DNA from: Desmonostoc geniculatum HA4340-LM1
GTDB lineage: Bacteria; Cyanobacteriota; Cyanobacteriia; Cyanobacteriales; Nostocaceae
Direction of reading: 5' to 3'
Length of the DNA: 64,000 bases
Assembly: GCA_019359545.1 (NCBI GenBank)
Contig: JAHHHB010000024.1
Coordinates: 1 to 64,000 of the forward strand
This document shows, one piece after another, positions 1 to 8,969 of the stretch (its first letter is position 1; each line of letters begins with the position of its first letter). Under the pieces are notes generated by a model that worked only from the letters and a program-made list of their open reading frames with translations, did not search any database and was not told where the DNA came from. The position numbers and the translations under genes were made by a program.

Positions 1-63
1 CTCTTGACAATCTAACACTTTCATATCGGGAAGATTCAGTATTTCCTCCACAGGAAATTTCAT
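1..63 (-). CDS. Partial protein start, possibly an ISL3-type transposase
   Basis: An ATG at 63 on the minus strand opens a frame that stays open to the window edge, giving only the first 21 residues (MKFPVEEILNLPDMKVLDCQ and one more). The N-terminal pattern, a short helix with xLNLPxMxV, resembles the start of cyanobacterial ISL3-family transposases, but this is recognition by eye on 21 residues. A HIP1 octamer overlaps the region just upstream of the start. The rest lies outside the window. Confidence 0.35.
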   Translation of the reverse strand, partial: MKFPVEEILNLPDMKVLDCQE

Positions 64-259
64 AGCGATCGCCTAAAATTTTGGTAGATTACAATTTATA
101 TTGTAACATCAGTTATATTTGATAATACTTGAAAGTTTGTAAACTACTACAATATCTGAACTTCAAGAATTTTTTATATTAAATTAGAGTTGTTAAAATT
201 TAATTAATTTTGATTCTCGCCATAAAAGTAGCGGAAGAACCAGAAACATAATCCTCCAG

Positions 260-286
260 CCTCCATTCCCTTGTAGGGAATGGAGG
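260..286. repeat. Perfect 11-bp inverted repeat (hairpin)
   Basis: CCTCCATTCCC at 260-270 pairs with GGGAATGGAGG at 276-286 across a 5-base loop. It lies in the gene-free stretch 64-460. No convincing T-run follows, so it is a weak terminator candidate; it may belong to the flank of the neighbouring element. The rest of 64-460 is AT-rich and I see no supported gene in it. Confidence 0.5.
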
Positions 287-460
287 TTTGAAAGTCTCTG
301 TTATTGTAAGGGAGCCAGTGCGTTCGGTCGCCAGACTTGTTAGCGATAACGTCTCGTAAAGAAGCAACTGGCGTTCAACAGTCAACACAATTAGATATGT
401 AACGCCAAATGCACAACAGCTTAACTATTGACTACCGATCCTTGACTATTTACTAAAAAA

Positions 461-541
461 TGCGGATGGCGAGACTCGAACTCGCAAGGCAAAGCCACAC
501 GCACCTCAAGCGTGCGCGTATACCAATTCCGCCACATCCGC
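461..541 (-). tRNA. trnL: tRNA-Leu (anticodon GAG)
   Basis: Read on the minus strand this folds as a class II tRNA. The acceptor arm GCGGATG pairs with CATCCGC, the D-arm contains GGCGGAATTGGT, and the anticodon stem CACGC/GCGTG holds loop TTGAGGT with anticodon GAG. A variable arm of leucine type and a T-arm with GTTCGAGTC follow. The 3' CCA is not encoded, as is usual in cyanobacteria. GAG decodes CUC/CUU leucine codons. Confidence 0.95.
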
Positions 542-699
542 GCAGGTTGTCTAAATATAGACTATAGCATAAGAAAATAATTATAGTAAGGTGAGTTCTT
601 AATTTCAGTTTGGAAAAATTTCAGTGTACCGTTTTATAAATTTCCTCAAGGCGGTATCAGACTGACAGAAATGTCGCAGATGCACAAGTGATATTAAAA

Positions 700-895
700 A
701 GGGTAGAGCTACTGTAAGAGGCACAATGGGGCACAAAAGCTGTCGTTTAAAGGGTGATGCCTTTTGAGCGAAAAACTAATTCGGGAAACTGGCCAAGACC
801 GGCAACAGCAATGTTGTTAATCTAGTTAAGCCCCGTAGAGGCAGCAAGCCCAATTCTTGACTTTGGTGAAGATGAAGGTTGGGAATCTCCTGTCA
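700..895 (+). ncRNA. Probable orphan HEARO / omega RNA (IscB-type guide RNA scaffold)
   Basis: The 436-bp space between tRNA-Leu and accC holds a string of short motifs that I recognise, in order, from HEARO (omega) RNAs: AAAGGGTGATGCC, GAGCG, AACTAA, GCCAAGACC, GTTAAGCCC, GCAAGCC and CTTGACTTTGGTGAAG. Pairing supports it. TGCCTTT (758-764) pairs with AGAGGCA (837-843). CAACA/TGTTG at 803-816 closes a GCAA tetraloop. CCCAA (849-853) pairs with TTGGG (879-883). Omega RNAs normally sit just upstream of iscB, but here accC follows at 979, so it would be a stand-alone copy. The 5' end, where a guide would lie, is uncertain. Family membership is from memory and needs a covariance-model search. Confidence 0.65.
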
Positions 896-978
896 TAATT
901 TGAAATAACGCCAAAGCGTTGTTGCACATCAGATGGGAGAAAATGTCAATCTACTGGTACTAATATCGAAACTCCAAA

Positions 979-2322
979 ATGAAGTTTGACAAAATATTAA
1001 TTGCCAATCGGGGAGAAATCGCCCTTCGCATTCTCCGCGCCTGTGAAGAAATGGGGATTGCGACAGTTGCGGTTCACTCCAGTGTTGACCGTAATGCTCT
1101 CCATGTTCAACTTGCTGACGAAGCGGTTTGCATTGGCGAACCCGCTAGCAGTAAAAGTTATTTGAATATTCCCAATATCATTGCTGCTGCATTGACCCGG
1201 AATGCCACTGCCATTCATCCAGGTTATGGGTTTTTGGCAGAAAATGCCAAATTTGCAGAAATCTGTGCTGCCCATGATATTGCCTTTATCGGCCCAACTC
1301 CTGAAGCTATTAGGCTGATGGGGGATAAATCCACTGCCAAAGAAACCATGACAAAAGCTGGAGTTCCGACAGTACCGGGTAGTAATGGGTTGGTTGAATC
1401 CGAGGAAGAAGGATTACAATTCGCTAAGGATATCGGCTATCCAGTGATGATTAAAGCCACGGCGGGTGGCGGTGGCCGGGGTATGCGCTTGGTGCGTTCT
1501 GAAGATGAATTTGTCAAACTTTTCCTAGCAGCCCAAGGAGAAGCAGGAGCAGCTTTTGGTAATTCCGGCGTTTACATAGAAAAATTTATTGAACGTCCTC
1601 GGCACATTGAATTTCAAATTTTGGCAGATAACTATGGCAATGTCATCCACTTGGGTGAACGAGATTGCTCAATTCAACGCCGAAATCAAAAGCTATTAGA
1701 AGAGGCTCCTAGTCCGGCTCTTGACTCAGAACTGCGTGAGAAAATGGGACAAGCTGCCGTCAAAGCTGCCCAGTTCATTAACTACACTGGGGCAGGCACT
1801 ATCGAGTTTCTCTTGGATAAATCCGGTAAATTTTACTTTATGGAAATGAACACCCGGATTCAAGTCGAACATCCTGTAACAGAAATGATTACTGGAGTAG
1901 ACTTGGTTGCTGAACAAATCCGCATTGCTCAAGGGGAAAGGCTTAAGCTTACCCAAGACGAAGTAGTTTTGCGGGGTCATGCGATCGAATGTCGTATCAA
2001 TGCTGAAGACCCCGATCATGATTTCCGCCCATCTCCGGGAAGGATCAGCGGCTATCTTCCCCCTGGAGGCCCCGGTGTTCGCATTGATTCCCACGTTTAC
2101 ACAGATTACCAAATTCCCCCTTATTACGATTCTTTAATTGGCAAGTTAATTGTTTGGGGACCAGATCGCCCTACTGCTATTAACCGTATGAAACGCGCAC
2201 TCAGGGAATGTGCCATTACGGGATTACCCACCACCATCGGGTTTCATCAAAAAATTATGGAAACTCCACAGTTTTTGCAGGGTAATGTCTATACAAATTT
2301 TGTGCAGGAGATGAACGGGTAG
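979..2322 (+). CDS. accC: Biotin carboxylase subunit of acetyl-CoA carboxylase
   Basis: AccC carboxylates biotin on AccB using ATP and bicarbonate, the first half-reaction of acetyl-CoA carboxylase in fatty-acid synthesis. At 447 residues it has the normal family length. It shows the N-terminal LIANRGEIA motif, the ATP-grasp glycine loop [11 protein letters not shown] near residues 159-170, and the catalytic [14 protein letters not shown] segment near 290, whose Glu, Asn and Arg match the E. coli active site. The start is the ATG preceded by an AT-rich leader with no strong Shine-Dalgarno. accB is not adjacent, as is common in cyanobacteria. The 3' end runs straight into a tandem repeat. Confidence 0.97.
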   Translation: MKFDKILIANRGEIALRILRACEEMGIATVAVHSSVDRNALHVQLADEAVCIGEPASSKSYLNIPNIIAAALTRNATAIHPGYGFLAENAKFAEICAAHDIAFIGPTPEAIRLMGDKSTAKETMTKAGVPTVPGSNGLVESEEEGLQFAKDIGYPVMIKATAGGGGRGMRLVRSEDEFVKLFLAAQGEAGAAFGNSGVYIEKFIERPRHIEFQILADNYGNVIHLGERDCSIQRRNQKLLEEAPSPALDSELREKMGQAAVKAAQFINYTGAGTIEFLLDKSGKFYFMEMNTRIQVEHPVTEMITGVDLVAEQIRIAQGERLKLTQDEVVLRGHAIECRINAEDPDHDFRPSPGRISGYLPPGGPGVRIDSHVYTDYQIPPYYDSLIGKLIVWGPDRPTAINRMKRALRECAITGLPTTIGFHQKIMETPQFLQGNVYTNFVQEMNG

Positions 2323-2490
2323 GGGAGTGGGGAGTGGGGAGTGGGGGGAGCAGGGGGAGCAGGGGGAGCAGGGGGAGCAGGGGGAGCAGGGGGAGCAGGG
2401 GGAGCAGGGGGAGCAGGGGACGAATAACTCTTAACTCCTCACTCCTAACTCCTCACTCCTAACTCCTCACTCCTAACTCCCAATGCCCAA
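2323..2490. repeat. Tandem 9-bp repeat (AGGGGGAGC)n followed by CTCCTAACTCCTCA repeats
   Basis: After the accC stop comes GGGGAGTGGGGAGT, then about eight copies of a 9-bp unit AGGGGGAGC at roughly 2346-2418. A pyrimidine-rich run of alternating CTCACTCCTAA units follows at about 2430-2485. The G-rich and C-rich arms are partly complementary, so the transcript between convergent accC and the YggT gene could fold back. These belong to the short tandem repeat class common between genes in heterocystous cyanobacteria. Confidence 0.85.
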
Positions 2491-2493
2491 TAC

Positions 2494-2799
2494 CTAACTT
2501 ACACGAGCCAGCATGGTAAGTAATCCTTGCTGGCCTAAGAGAATTTCTCGCACCAGGCTAAAAATACCAACCCAAATAATGGGGGTAATGTCTACTCCGC
2601 CGATGGGTGGCACGAGTTTTCGTAAGGGGATTAAAAATGGTTCAGTGGGCCAGGCTATTAAATTAAAGGGCAAACGATTCAGATTCACTTGGGGATACCA
2701 AGTGAGAATGATGCGAAATATAAATAAAAATGTCATCAGCCCTAAGACCGGGCCAAGAATCCAAGCAGTCAGGTCAACACCAGTCATCGGTTTAAGCAA
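2494..2799 (-). CDS. YggT family membrane protein
   Basis: This 101-residue protein is a member of the small YggT/Ycf19 family of integral membrane proteins. It shows two hydrophobic segments (about residues 8-32 and 70-88) flanking the diagnostic central pattern RIILTWYPQ, then PTEPFLIPLRKLVPP. Family members are linked to cell envelope, division or thylakoid organisation, and in plastids to photosystem assembly; the exact role here is unknown. It converges with accC and is divergent from psbX. An ATG six codons in (MTGVDL) is an alternative start. Confidence 0.9.
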   Translation of the reverse strand: MLKPMTGVDLTAWILGPVLGLMTFLFIFRIILTWYPQVNLNRLPFNLIAWPTEPFLIPLRKLVPPIGGVDITPIIWVGIFSLVREILLGQQGLLTMLARVS

Positions 2800-3048
2800 C
2801 TATCTGCGAATAAACAAAACACTTGGGCGAACGGCAAGCCGCGCTTCGCTAACGCCAGCAAATTTTAAGCTTTGTAAAGCACTCTCATTCCAATTTTATT
2901 TCAATAGAGAGCAACTGGGCACTGAATTTACTCAGCACTGGTTGAGAAAAAGCAATCATCAAGTTTGGCAGTTCACGCCTAGAGGCTTCTCAAGAAAGTA
3001 CTACACCATTAAAATTAGGATGAAGTGTGTAAAAAAAGGTTGAGAAGT

Positions 3049-3168
3049 ATGACGCCCGCTTTAGCAAATTTTCTTTGGAGTCTCTTTTGGGGTGGTTTAG
3101 GTGTTGTGATCCCCATTACAGTAGCTCTGATCTTCATTAGCCAAAAAGATAAAATTCAGCGTTCATAA
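3049..3168 (+). CDS. psbX: Photosystem II reaction centre protein PsbX
   Basis: This 39-residue gene encodes a single-span thylakoid protein at the periphery of photosystem II near cytochrome b559. The N-terminus MTPALANFLWSLFWGG and the C-terminus ISQKDKIQRS match the PsbX family closely, and the central segment (residues 15-30) is one hydrophobic helix. The ATG is preceded by GGTTGAGAAGT. No other photosystem II gene is next to it; it sits between yggT and ycf66. Confidence 0.96.
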   Translation: MTPALANFLWSLFWGGLGVVIPITVALIFISQKDKIQRS

Positions 3169-3416
3169 TGCTTCGGACTGTCGAATAGACTCTCAGGAGC
3201 GATCGTTTCTCAGCTATCTACTTAAATAATTGCACCAAAAGCAGCATTTTTTGCCGCTGGGGCATTTGTAGCTGAGAAAAACATGTTTTTACTTTTCGGT
3301 GAATAGCTTCAGAGCTTCTTTGCCAGAGGCTTTGAAGCTTCAATATATGATGACTAATTAGAGTAGTGATTTTAATTGTGAGTCGCTAACATAGATTTGA
3401 TATTGGGAAAACAGCA

Positions 3417-4340
3417 ATGATAAATTTTGGGCTGAACTCAGCCAGTATTCTGGCTCAGGTAAATTTTGGGGCAAACTCAGCCAGTATTCTAGGAATTTTC
3501 CTGGCTGTGGCTGGGGCAGCACTGTATTTTCTCCGCACTGTACGCCCGGAACTGTCACGAGATCAAGATATCTTTTTTGCGGCAGTGGGCTTGTTGTGCG
3601 GCTTCATTCTCGTCTTTCAAGGATGGCGACTAGACCCGATTTTACAATTTGGTCAATTACTTTTAGTCGGCACAACTGTATTTTTTGCAGTTGAAAGTAT
3701 TCGACTACGGAGTATAGCTACCCAGCAAGCTAAGCGTAACACTCCCATTGTGGATGATGAGCGAGAGGTAAGCGGAAATTATTCCTACAACCGCAGTCGC
3801 CGGAAGTATGAAGCTGAGATGGATGCAGATTTAGAGCCACTGCCTTATGAGGAAGAGGAAGAACGCCCCGAACCTCGCCGGATTCGTGGTAGCAGGGATA
3901 AGATTTCAACTCGTGATGACTACTACGAGGATCAACCCCCCCGTCGTTCAGAACGTCGCAACAGCAACAATAATGAAAGGCAGAGTCCAAGCAGCGATAG
4001 AACGCGGCGGCGTAGTTCTGGGCGTCCAGTAAGTCGTCCTTCTGAAAGCTTTGAAGATGAAAATTGGGGTTCTTCATCTAGGGAAGTTGATGATTGGGAA
4101 GGTTCCGGTGGCGAAGTGAGAAAACCGTCTCGCCGCAATAATAACCCACCCCAGCGACCAGAAAGCCGTGAAGATGATGTTGCTTCCAGACCAAGAAGGC
4201 GTCGTCCACCTACTGACTCGACTCCTCGAAGACCCCGTGAAGATGATGACGCGATTCCAACTGAATACGTACCATACAACCCAATTGAAAAGCCTAATGA
4301 GAGGCCAGATAATTCAACAGATTTTGATGACGATGTTTAA
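3417..4340 (+). CDS. ycf66: Ycf66 family protein
   Basis: This 307-residue protein has an N-terminal membrane part (about residues 20-100) with three or four hydrophobic stretches and the family pattern LGIFLAVAGAALYFLRTVRP. A long, highly charged, proline- and arginine-rich tail (about 110-307, RRPRE and DDD patches) is probably disordered. Ycf66 is conserved in cyanobacteria and some plastids, without an assigned biochemical role. An imperfect internal repeat near residues 4-25 (FGLNSASILAQ, then FGANSASILG) is visible; an alternative start may exist within it. Confidence 0.88.
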   Translation: MINFGLNSASILAQVNFGANSASILGIFLAVAGAALYFLRTVRPELSRDQDIFFAAVGLLCGFILVFQGWRLDPILQFGQLLLVGTTVFFAVESIRLRSIATQQAKRNTPIVDDEREVSGNYSYNRSRRKYEAEMDADLEPLPYEEEEERPEPRRIRGSRDKISTRDDYYEDQPPRRSERRNSNNNERQSPSSDRTRRRSSGRPVSRPSESFEDENWGSSSREVDDWEGSGGEVRKPSRRNNNPPQRPESREDDVASRPRRRRPPTDSTPRRPREDDDAIPTEYVPYNPIEKPNERPDNSTDFDDDV

Positions 4341-4386
4341 AAGAAATGGTGTGAGGTAGATTTAGGGGCAATGGAAAACACTTGAG

Positions 4387-4944
4387 GTGAAAAAATTTAC
4401 GCCTACATTCTGGCTCCAAAGACCGATTCATTGGAGCCTGGTTTTTGGTTTTACAAGTTTACTTGTATCTTGTGGTTCTAACGATATTCTTATTGGGCCT
4501 ACTTCCCTCAACAGTCGCTACACCGAGGAGCAACCTGCCTTGAGCGGAAATGGGCGCTTTTTAGCGTTTGTATCTAATCGTAATGGCAATCAGCAGCTAC
4601 TGGTGTACGATTTGGAAAGGCAAATTTTTATTTCCACACCGGGTATAAACCGACAGGAAACCATTGCTGAAAGTCCTAGCTTGAGCTACACCGGGCGTTA
4701 CATTGCTTATATTACTAGCGACCAAGGAAGACCAGTAGTAGCGCTTTACGATCGCGCCACCCAACAGTCGCAAATCCTCACGCCAATCTATCGCGGTTGG
4801 GTCAGAAAACCCAATATTAGCCCAGATGGACGTTATGTTGTCTTTGAAAGCGCCAGCCGTGGTCAGTGGGATATTGAAGTCCTAGACCGGGGACCAAATG
4901 TAGAGTTAGATATTCCTAATGGTGCAACTGTAACGCCTCCGTAG
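4387..4944 (+). CDS. TolB-like beta-propeller lipoprotein
   Basis: This 185-residue exported lipoprotein has a signal segment ending in a lipobox (LLVSCGS near residue 29), followed by three WD40/TolB-like blades. The repeats carry the patterns GRFLAFVSNRNGNQ, GRYIAYITSDQG and GRYVVFESASRGQWDIEVLDR. Such partial propellers in the periplasm usually mediate protein contacts; no enzyme activity is implied. The start is GTG at 4387, preceded by CTTGAG. The gene is paralogous to the next one downstream and probably arose by duplication. It ends in a GT-rich repeat. Confidence 0.82.
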   Translation: MKKFTPTFWLQRPIHWSLVFGFTSLLVSCGSNDILIGPTSLNSRYTEEQPALSGNGRFLAFVSNRNGNQQLLVYDLERQIFISTPGINRQETIAESPSLSYTGRYIAYITSDQGRPVVALYDRATQQSQILTPIYRGWVRKPNISPDGRYVVFESASRGQWDIEVLDRGPNVELDIPNGATVTPP

Positions 4945-5000
4945 GGGGTGGGAAGTGGGGAGATGGGAGTTAGGAGTTAGGAGTTGGGAGTTGGGAGTTA
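4945..5000. repeat. Short tandem repeat, GGGAGT/TAGGAGTTGGGAGT type
   Basis: Between the two TolB-like genes lie repeats of 7 bp (GAGTTAG, GAGTTGG), then ACAGATGACTAAC-like repeats up to the start of the next gene. Same class as the repeats at 2323, 5577 and 59140. Confidence 0.7.
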
Positions 5001-5036
5001 TGAAACTCTTGACAGATGACTAACGACAGATGACTA

Positions 5037-5573
5037 ATGACAATTATGATGAAACGTATTCTTTTTATACCTGTATTTATAAGCTTAAGTTTATTGACTG
5101 GGTGTTTTGGCTACCCTCGGATTTTGAGTTATCCTTTCGATCCGGGGGGGCGGAGTCTCAATAGTTTAGCTTCGGAATTAGACCCCCAAATCTCTGGAAG
5201 ATACATTGTTTTTGTTACTGACCGACGGGGTAGCCAAGATGTTTATATGTTTGATACGCTAACTCGTGATTTGGTCGATTTACCGGGCTTAAATTCTTTT
5301 GATGCGATCGCCAATCATCCTAGCGTTTCCCAAGATGGTCGTTATGTTGTGTTTGCAGCTAGTCGCCAAGGGCGATCGGCTATTTTTCTCTATGACAAAG
5401 AAACACGTCAATCACGGAATTTGACTTCTAACCTGCAAGCAGAAGTCCGCAACCCGACAATTAGCGCTGATGGCAATCGAATTGCTTTTGAGTCCAGTAA
5501 CAACGGTCAGTGGGATGTTTTAGTATATGACCGTTATGGACGACCGTTGAATATACCCCAGGAACCGCGTTAG
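5037..5573 (+). CDS. TolB-like beta-propeller lipoprotein (paralogue)
   Basis: This second TolB-like lipoprotein has 178 residues. A short hydrophobic signal ends in the lipobox LLTGCFG, and three propeller repeats follow with GRYIVFVTDRRGSQDVYMFD, GRYVVFAASRQGRSAIFLYD and GNRIAFESSNNGQWDVLVYD. The blade order and the NNGQWDV motif match the preceding gene, so the pair is a tandem duplication. Start: the 5037 ATG is followed by two more Met codons within five residues; the third (MKR) gives the most typical signal peptide. Probably anchored in the periplasm. Confidence 0.82.
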   Translation: MTIMMKRILFIPVFISLSLLTGCFGYPRILSYPFDPGGRSLNSLASELDPQISGRYIVFVTDRRGSQDVYMFDTLTRDLVDLPGLNSFDAIANHPSVSQDGRYVVFAASRQGRSAIFLYDKETRQSRNLTSNLQAEVRNPTISADGNRIAFESSNNGQWDVLVYDRYGRPLNIPQEPR

Positions 5574-5576
5574 AGA

Positions 5577-5716
5577 TGGGGACTGGGGACTGGGGACTGG
5601 GGACTGGGGATTGGGAAGTGTGGAAGGGGTGGGAAGCTTTTTTATAATCTCCCTCATCCCCCTCATCTCCCTCATCTCCCCCATGCCCCACTCCCTACTC
5701 CCTACTCCCCACTCCC
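5577..5716. repeat. Short tandem repeats between convergent genes
   Basis: GGGGACTG 8-bp units (about 5579-5610) are followed by CCCTCATCT/CTCCCTCAT 9-bp units and CCCTACTC units up to 5716. The last units are translated as the C-terminus of sdhB on the minus strand. Confidence 0.8.
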
Positions 5717-6708
5717 TCTTCTTGTTGCACAGATTCAATGAGCGATCGCACTTGTTGTGTTCCCTGAGAAGGTTCAAAGGATAAGGGGAATTTACCTCGA
5801 GATAACATCCGCAATCCTAAGGGTGCAAGGCTGAGTAATCCTTTGAGGTCACGAAAATAATTACCGACTACTTGTAAGCCAAATTGACGTTCATCGATCC
5901 AACCACCTTGTTTAACTAAATCTACCAATACTTTGCGGTGGCGAATTGAGCGGCTGTCACTGGCTTGTTTTTCGCTGAGAATGTCTTGTTTAATTTTGGT
6001 GATTTGTTCTAGCGGTGCAACTTCCATTGGACAAACTGAATCGCAGTACAAACAACGGGTACAACCCCACACACCTTTAGTACCTTCGTTGTAACTTGCT
6101 AAGCGATTTTCGGTGTCACTATCTCGTGAGTCTGCTACCATGCGGTAAGCTTTGGCAAGGGCATGAGGACCCACAAAATCTGGATTCACTTCGCGGGCGT
6201 TGCACTCAGAGTAACAAGCACCGCACATAATACAGTTACCTGTTTGATCGAGCCGCGATCGCTCTTGGGGTGTTTGCAAAAATTCTCTTTCTGGTACTTG
6301 TCGGGCTGCTGTACTCACATAAGGAGCAACTGCTTCTAAATTGTTCCAGAAACTGCTCATATCTACAACCAAATCCTTAATCACGGGCATATTGCCCAGA
6401 GGGGCGATGGTGATTTCACCAATGGCATTTACTTTGCTTTCGGATGATGGTATTTGTTGTAGTCTGGCAAGTTCACTGCCCACATTTTCCTTACAAGCTA
6501 AAGCCGATCGCCCATTAATTCGCACAGCACAGCTACCACAAATGGTATTGCGGCAATTTTTGCGAAATGCTAAAGTTCCATCTTGCTCCCACTTAATATG
6601 ATTGAGGCAATCCAGGATTGTATTACCTGGTTGAGCCTCCACAATATAGGTTTGCACAACAGGGGAGGAATTTTGTTGTTGTCGAATCACCTTAAAAATA
6701 ACTTCCAT
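5695..6708 (-). CDS. sdhB: Succinate dehydrogenase / fumarate reductase iron-sulfur subunit
   Basis: SdhB passes electrons from the flavoprotein subunit to the quinone site of succinate dehydrogenase in the membrane. A plant-type [2Fe-2S] domain carries CRNTICGSC and a downstream Cys (about residues 55-75). The two ferredoxin-like clusters are CIMCGACYSECNA and CTRCLYCDSVCP. I start at the ATG giving MEVIFKVIRQQQ; the upstream in-frame Met at 6756 adds an atypical 16 residues. No sdhA or sdhC is adjacent. The last residues (EGVGSRE) are encoded inside a GGGAGT-type tandem repeat that also supplies the stop codon. Confidence 0.92.
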   Translation of the reverse strand: MEVIFKVIRQQQNSSPVVQTYIVEAQPGNTILDCLNHIKWEQDGTLAFRKNCRNTICGSCAVRINGRSALACKENVGSELARLQQIPSSESKVNAIGEITIAPLGNMPVIKDLVVDMSSFWNNLEAVAPYVSTAARQVPEREFLQTPQERSRLDQTGNCIMCGACYSECNAREVNPDFVGPHALAKAYRMVADSRDSDTENRLASYNEGTKGVWGCTRCLYCDSVCPMEVAPLEQITKIKQDILSEKQASDSRSIRHRKVLVDLVKQGGWIDERQFGLQVVGNYFRDLKGLLSLAPLGLRMLSRGKFPLSFEPSQGTQQVRSLIESVQQEEGVGSRE

Positions 6709-6756
6709 TGCTTCTAACCAAAATTTTAAAATTGCTTCATCAGCCTCAAAAATCAT

Positions 6757-8347
6757 CAGTCAACCAATTTTGGATTTTGGATTTGCGATAGCGGAGCGTT
6801 AGCGAGTACTCCAGCGTCGCGTCTTTTGGATTAACCTCGCCCACAAGGGGACAAGGCTTGAAGATTTGGGATTTGGGATGAAAGAATTTATTCCGCCCAC
6901 CCTTAGGCGGGGCATGAACCGAAATAATCTAAAATCTAAAATCCAAAATCTAAAATCGTTAGGTCAAGGCGGGTAGTTGCCAAAAGCCAGCCATATTCTT
7001 TTTACCCGGAATTCCAAGCCTGATGTTAATAAGCTGATGATAAAAGAGTAACTGATTCTAGTTTAAGGATAACCATTAAAGTTTTACTTGTAGCATCGGT
7101 ATACAACAGATTTGCATCCAGTTTTGAGCTAAAACACCAAAATTGTCATCATACCCTTGCATTGAATTTACCTGTTTGGAAGTGTCAACCAAAGGTGGTT
7201 TGCCGAAAAAGTGACTTAGGTTCATTTCCTTCCTAGCGATAATATCCAAATTAAATGTATATCAACTTGTATCAGAGCAACTGGCTCTCAAAATCCGTCA
7301 AGCAGGAGCAAAGGCAGAATTTTTTGATTATATAGAAATGTGAAAGCGCACGATCAACATATGTCGGCGATCGTCAAGGGCTAGGCATATGTTAAGAGAT
7401 TTATTCTTCCTCTAGACAGACGTGCAGAATCCTCTGACGACTTTTTACTTGAGGGTAATAAACCCAGGAAAAATCCTCACCACTTTCAAAAAAAAGATCT
7501 TGCACCAGGAAACCTGGACAAGGGAGACTTTTTGCTTTTTGGCTCCTCTGAATCAAGAAAATCTTGAATTTCACTCATTGGTCAAAACTGCTCGTCTTAA
7601 TTAGATAAATTTTTATAAAAGCCATAGGGCAATACTTACGCTTGCAATCAAGGGTTAGAAAAATCCTCACTGGTTTTTTCTGACTGAAGTCCAGTAATTT
7701 AAATAAAAATTTACCAGCAAGTTTAATTCAAAATTAAACAACTATTTTGCTATTATTAGTCCATGCTAGTATTTAATATAAAATTACGAACTGACAAAAC
7801 CAGAATCAATAGCCGTATCAGCGCGGCTAATACTGCTTTGTTGATTCGTAATGTAGAGACAAGAAAATTCGCGTCTCTACTCGCAGGACAAAAGGGTGTA
7901 TACCCATTGGACTCTATTGAAATACTATGCTGTCCTCAGCTTTTGAGTATGAGTAGAGAAATCTGTACTTGCTCATTGGCAAGAAAGGCAAGCACTAAAA
8001 GTGAAAAACCTGCAATTTCTTGGGTCTACGACATATTTGTAGTAGAACCTAGCCAATTTGTAAAGGTGGCTGAAATTTACACCGCTACAGTAGCGCCAAA
8101 AGAGAAAATAGTTTCCTTTTTAATGGCGAATAATGGTTTAAACTACCGTAAAATCACCAGAATAAACCTCTTTGGTAACTATGACCTCTAATAGGTTGTG
8201 AATAACCATAATAGAAGTGCTTTTGGCTGTGTTCAGCAGGAATTCATCGGTAAGACTAGAGTGCCAAGTAGGTTTATGCGAATGCTAAAAAGCCGAATAC
8301 TGGCATGAAACTACATCGTTTATCAGTTTGGAGAGAGTAAGGAAAAA
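6757..8347. other. 1.6-kb region with no supported gene
   Basis: This is the space between divergent sdhB and calA. It opens with repeat debris (TTTGGATTTTGGATT; TCTAAAATCTAAAATCC runs at 6930-6956; a REP-like segment near 6788). The remainder is AT-rich. Two fair-length frames exist (7422-7604 and 7763-8191, plus strand), but neither has a recognisable domain or good start signals, and the latter contains a piece of the GTAGAGAC...GTCTCTAC interspersed repeat at about 7853-7880. The phrase GAAAAATCCTCAC occurs twice (about 7470 and 7660). A long 5' regulatory region for calA is plausible. Confidence 0.5.
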
Positions 8348-8356
8348 TTGAGCATA

Positions 8357-8797
8357 ATGAGTGAAACTGCAACCGCGCCATTAACCGGAAAAGCGTTACT
8401 TGCTAAAGTAAAAGAACTTTCCACTTTACCACGCCGAGAAAGAGCTAAGCAGTGCGGCTATTACACTGTTACTAAGAATAATCAGGTTCGAGTCAATCTC
8501 ACGGATTTTTATGACGCTTTGCTATCGGCTAGAGGAATTCCTCTAAGTCCTGAAGCACCAAAAGATGGTCGTGGTCGTGAACCGACGTATCGCGTTAGTG
8601 TCCATCAAAATGGTCAAATTGTGATTGGTGCCACATATACCAAAGCAATGGGCTTAAAGCCTGGAGATGAGTTTGAAATTAGGTTGGGATACAAGCATAT
8701 TCACCTGATTCAACTTGGTGAAAGTGATAAAAAACTAACCTCACCAGATATTGACTCTGACGACGAATCGGACGAAGATTTGGACGAGGAAGAGTAA
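8357..8797 (+). CDS. calA: AbrB-like transcriptional regulator (cyAbrB, CalA type)
   Basis: The cyAbrB proteins are abundant cyanobacterial DNA-binding regulators of carbon/nitrogen balance, hydrogenase and stress genes. From the ATG at 8357 this is 146 residues: an N-terminal conserved part (PLTGKALLAKVKELSTLPRR, YYTVTKNNQVRVNLTDF), then the C-terminal AbrB-type swapped-hairpin domain (NGQIVIGATYTKAMGLKPGD, about residues 80-115). It ends in an acidic tail (DDESDEDLDEEE). A TTG nine bases upstream is in frame but less likely; TAAGGAAA upstream fits ribosome binding. The CalA subtype is inferred from sequence memory and synteny with accC-psbX-ycf66-sdhB. Confidence 0.85.
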   Translation: MSETATAPLTGKALLAKVKELSTLPRRERAKQCGYYTVTKNNQVRVNLTDFYDALLSARGIPLSPEAPKDGRGREPTYRVSVHQNGQIVIGATYTKAMGLKPGDEFEIRLGYKHIHLIQLGESDKKLTSPDIDSDDESDEDLDEEE

Positions 8798-8969
8798 ATT
8801 TCCTGATGGTAGGGATAAGTTTCGGGTGAATACTTGAATAACTTGTCCTTACCTGAACAGGAAACTGGCGGCTCTTCAGAGAATTTTGTCCAGGTAAAAA
8901 ATACGATTAGACCCCTTGCCGGAGTCAGAAAATATAGTAGAGTCTTGATTAATCAGCAGGAAATCTATA

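Noticed and set aside
200-388. 62-codon minus-strand frame next to tRNA-Leu
   Set aside because: It crosses the 11-bp hairpin and repeat-like sequence, with no domain or start signal.
803-816. CAAC-N6-GTTG sequence resembling a SufR box upstream of accC
   Set aside because: It lies inside the HEARO-like RNA, where CAACA-GCAA-TGTTG forms a hairpin with a tetraloop. One such 8-base match is also expected by chance in 64 kb.
2513-3043. 176-codon plus-strand frame opposite the YggT gene
   Set aside because: It is the antisense of a clear YggT gene and runs on into noncoding sequence before psbX; no protein family fits.
7763-8191. 142-codon plus-strand frame upstream of calA
   Set aside because: It has no family likeness and no good ribosome site, and it contains a piece of the GTAGAGAC...GTCTCTAC repeat.
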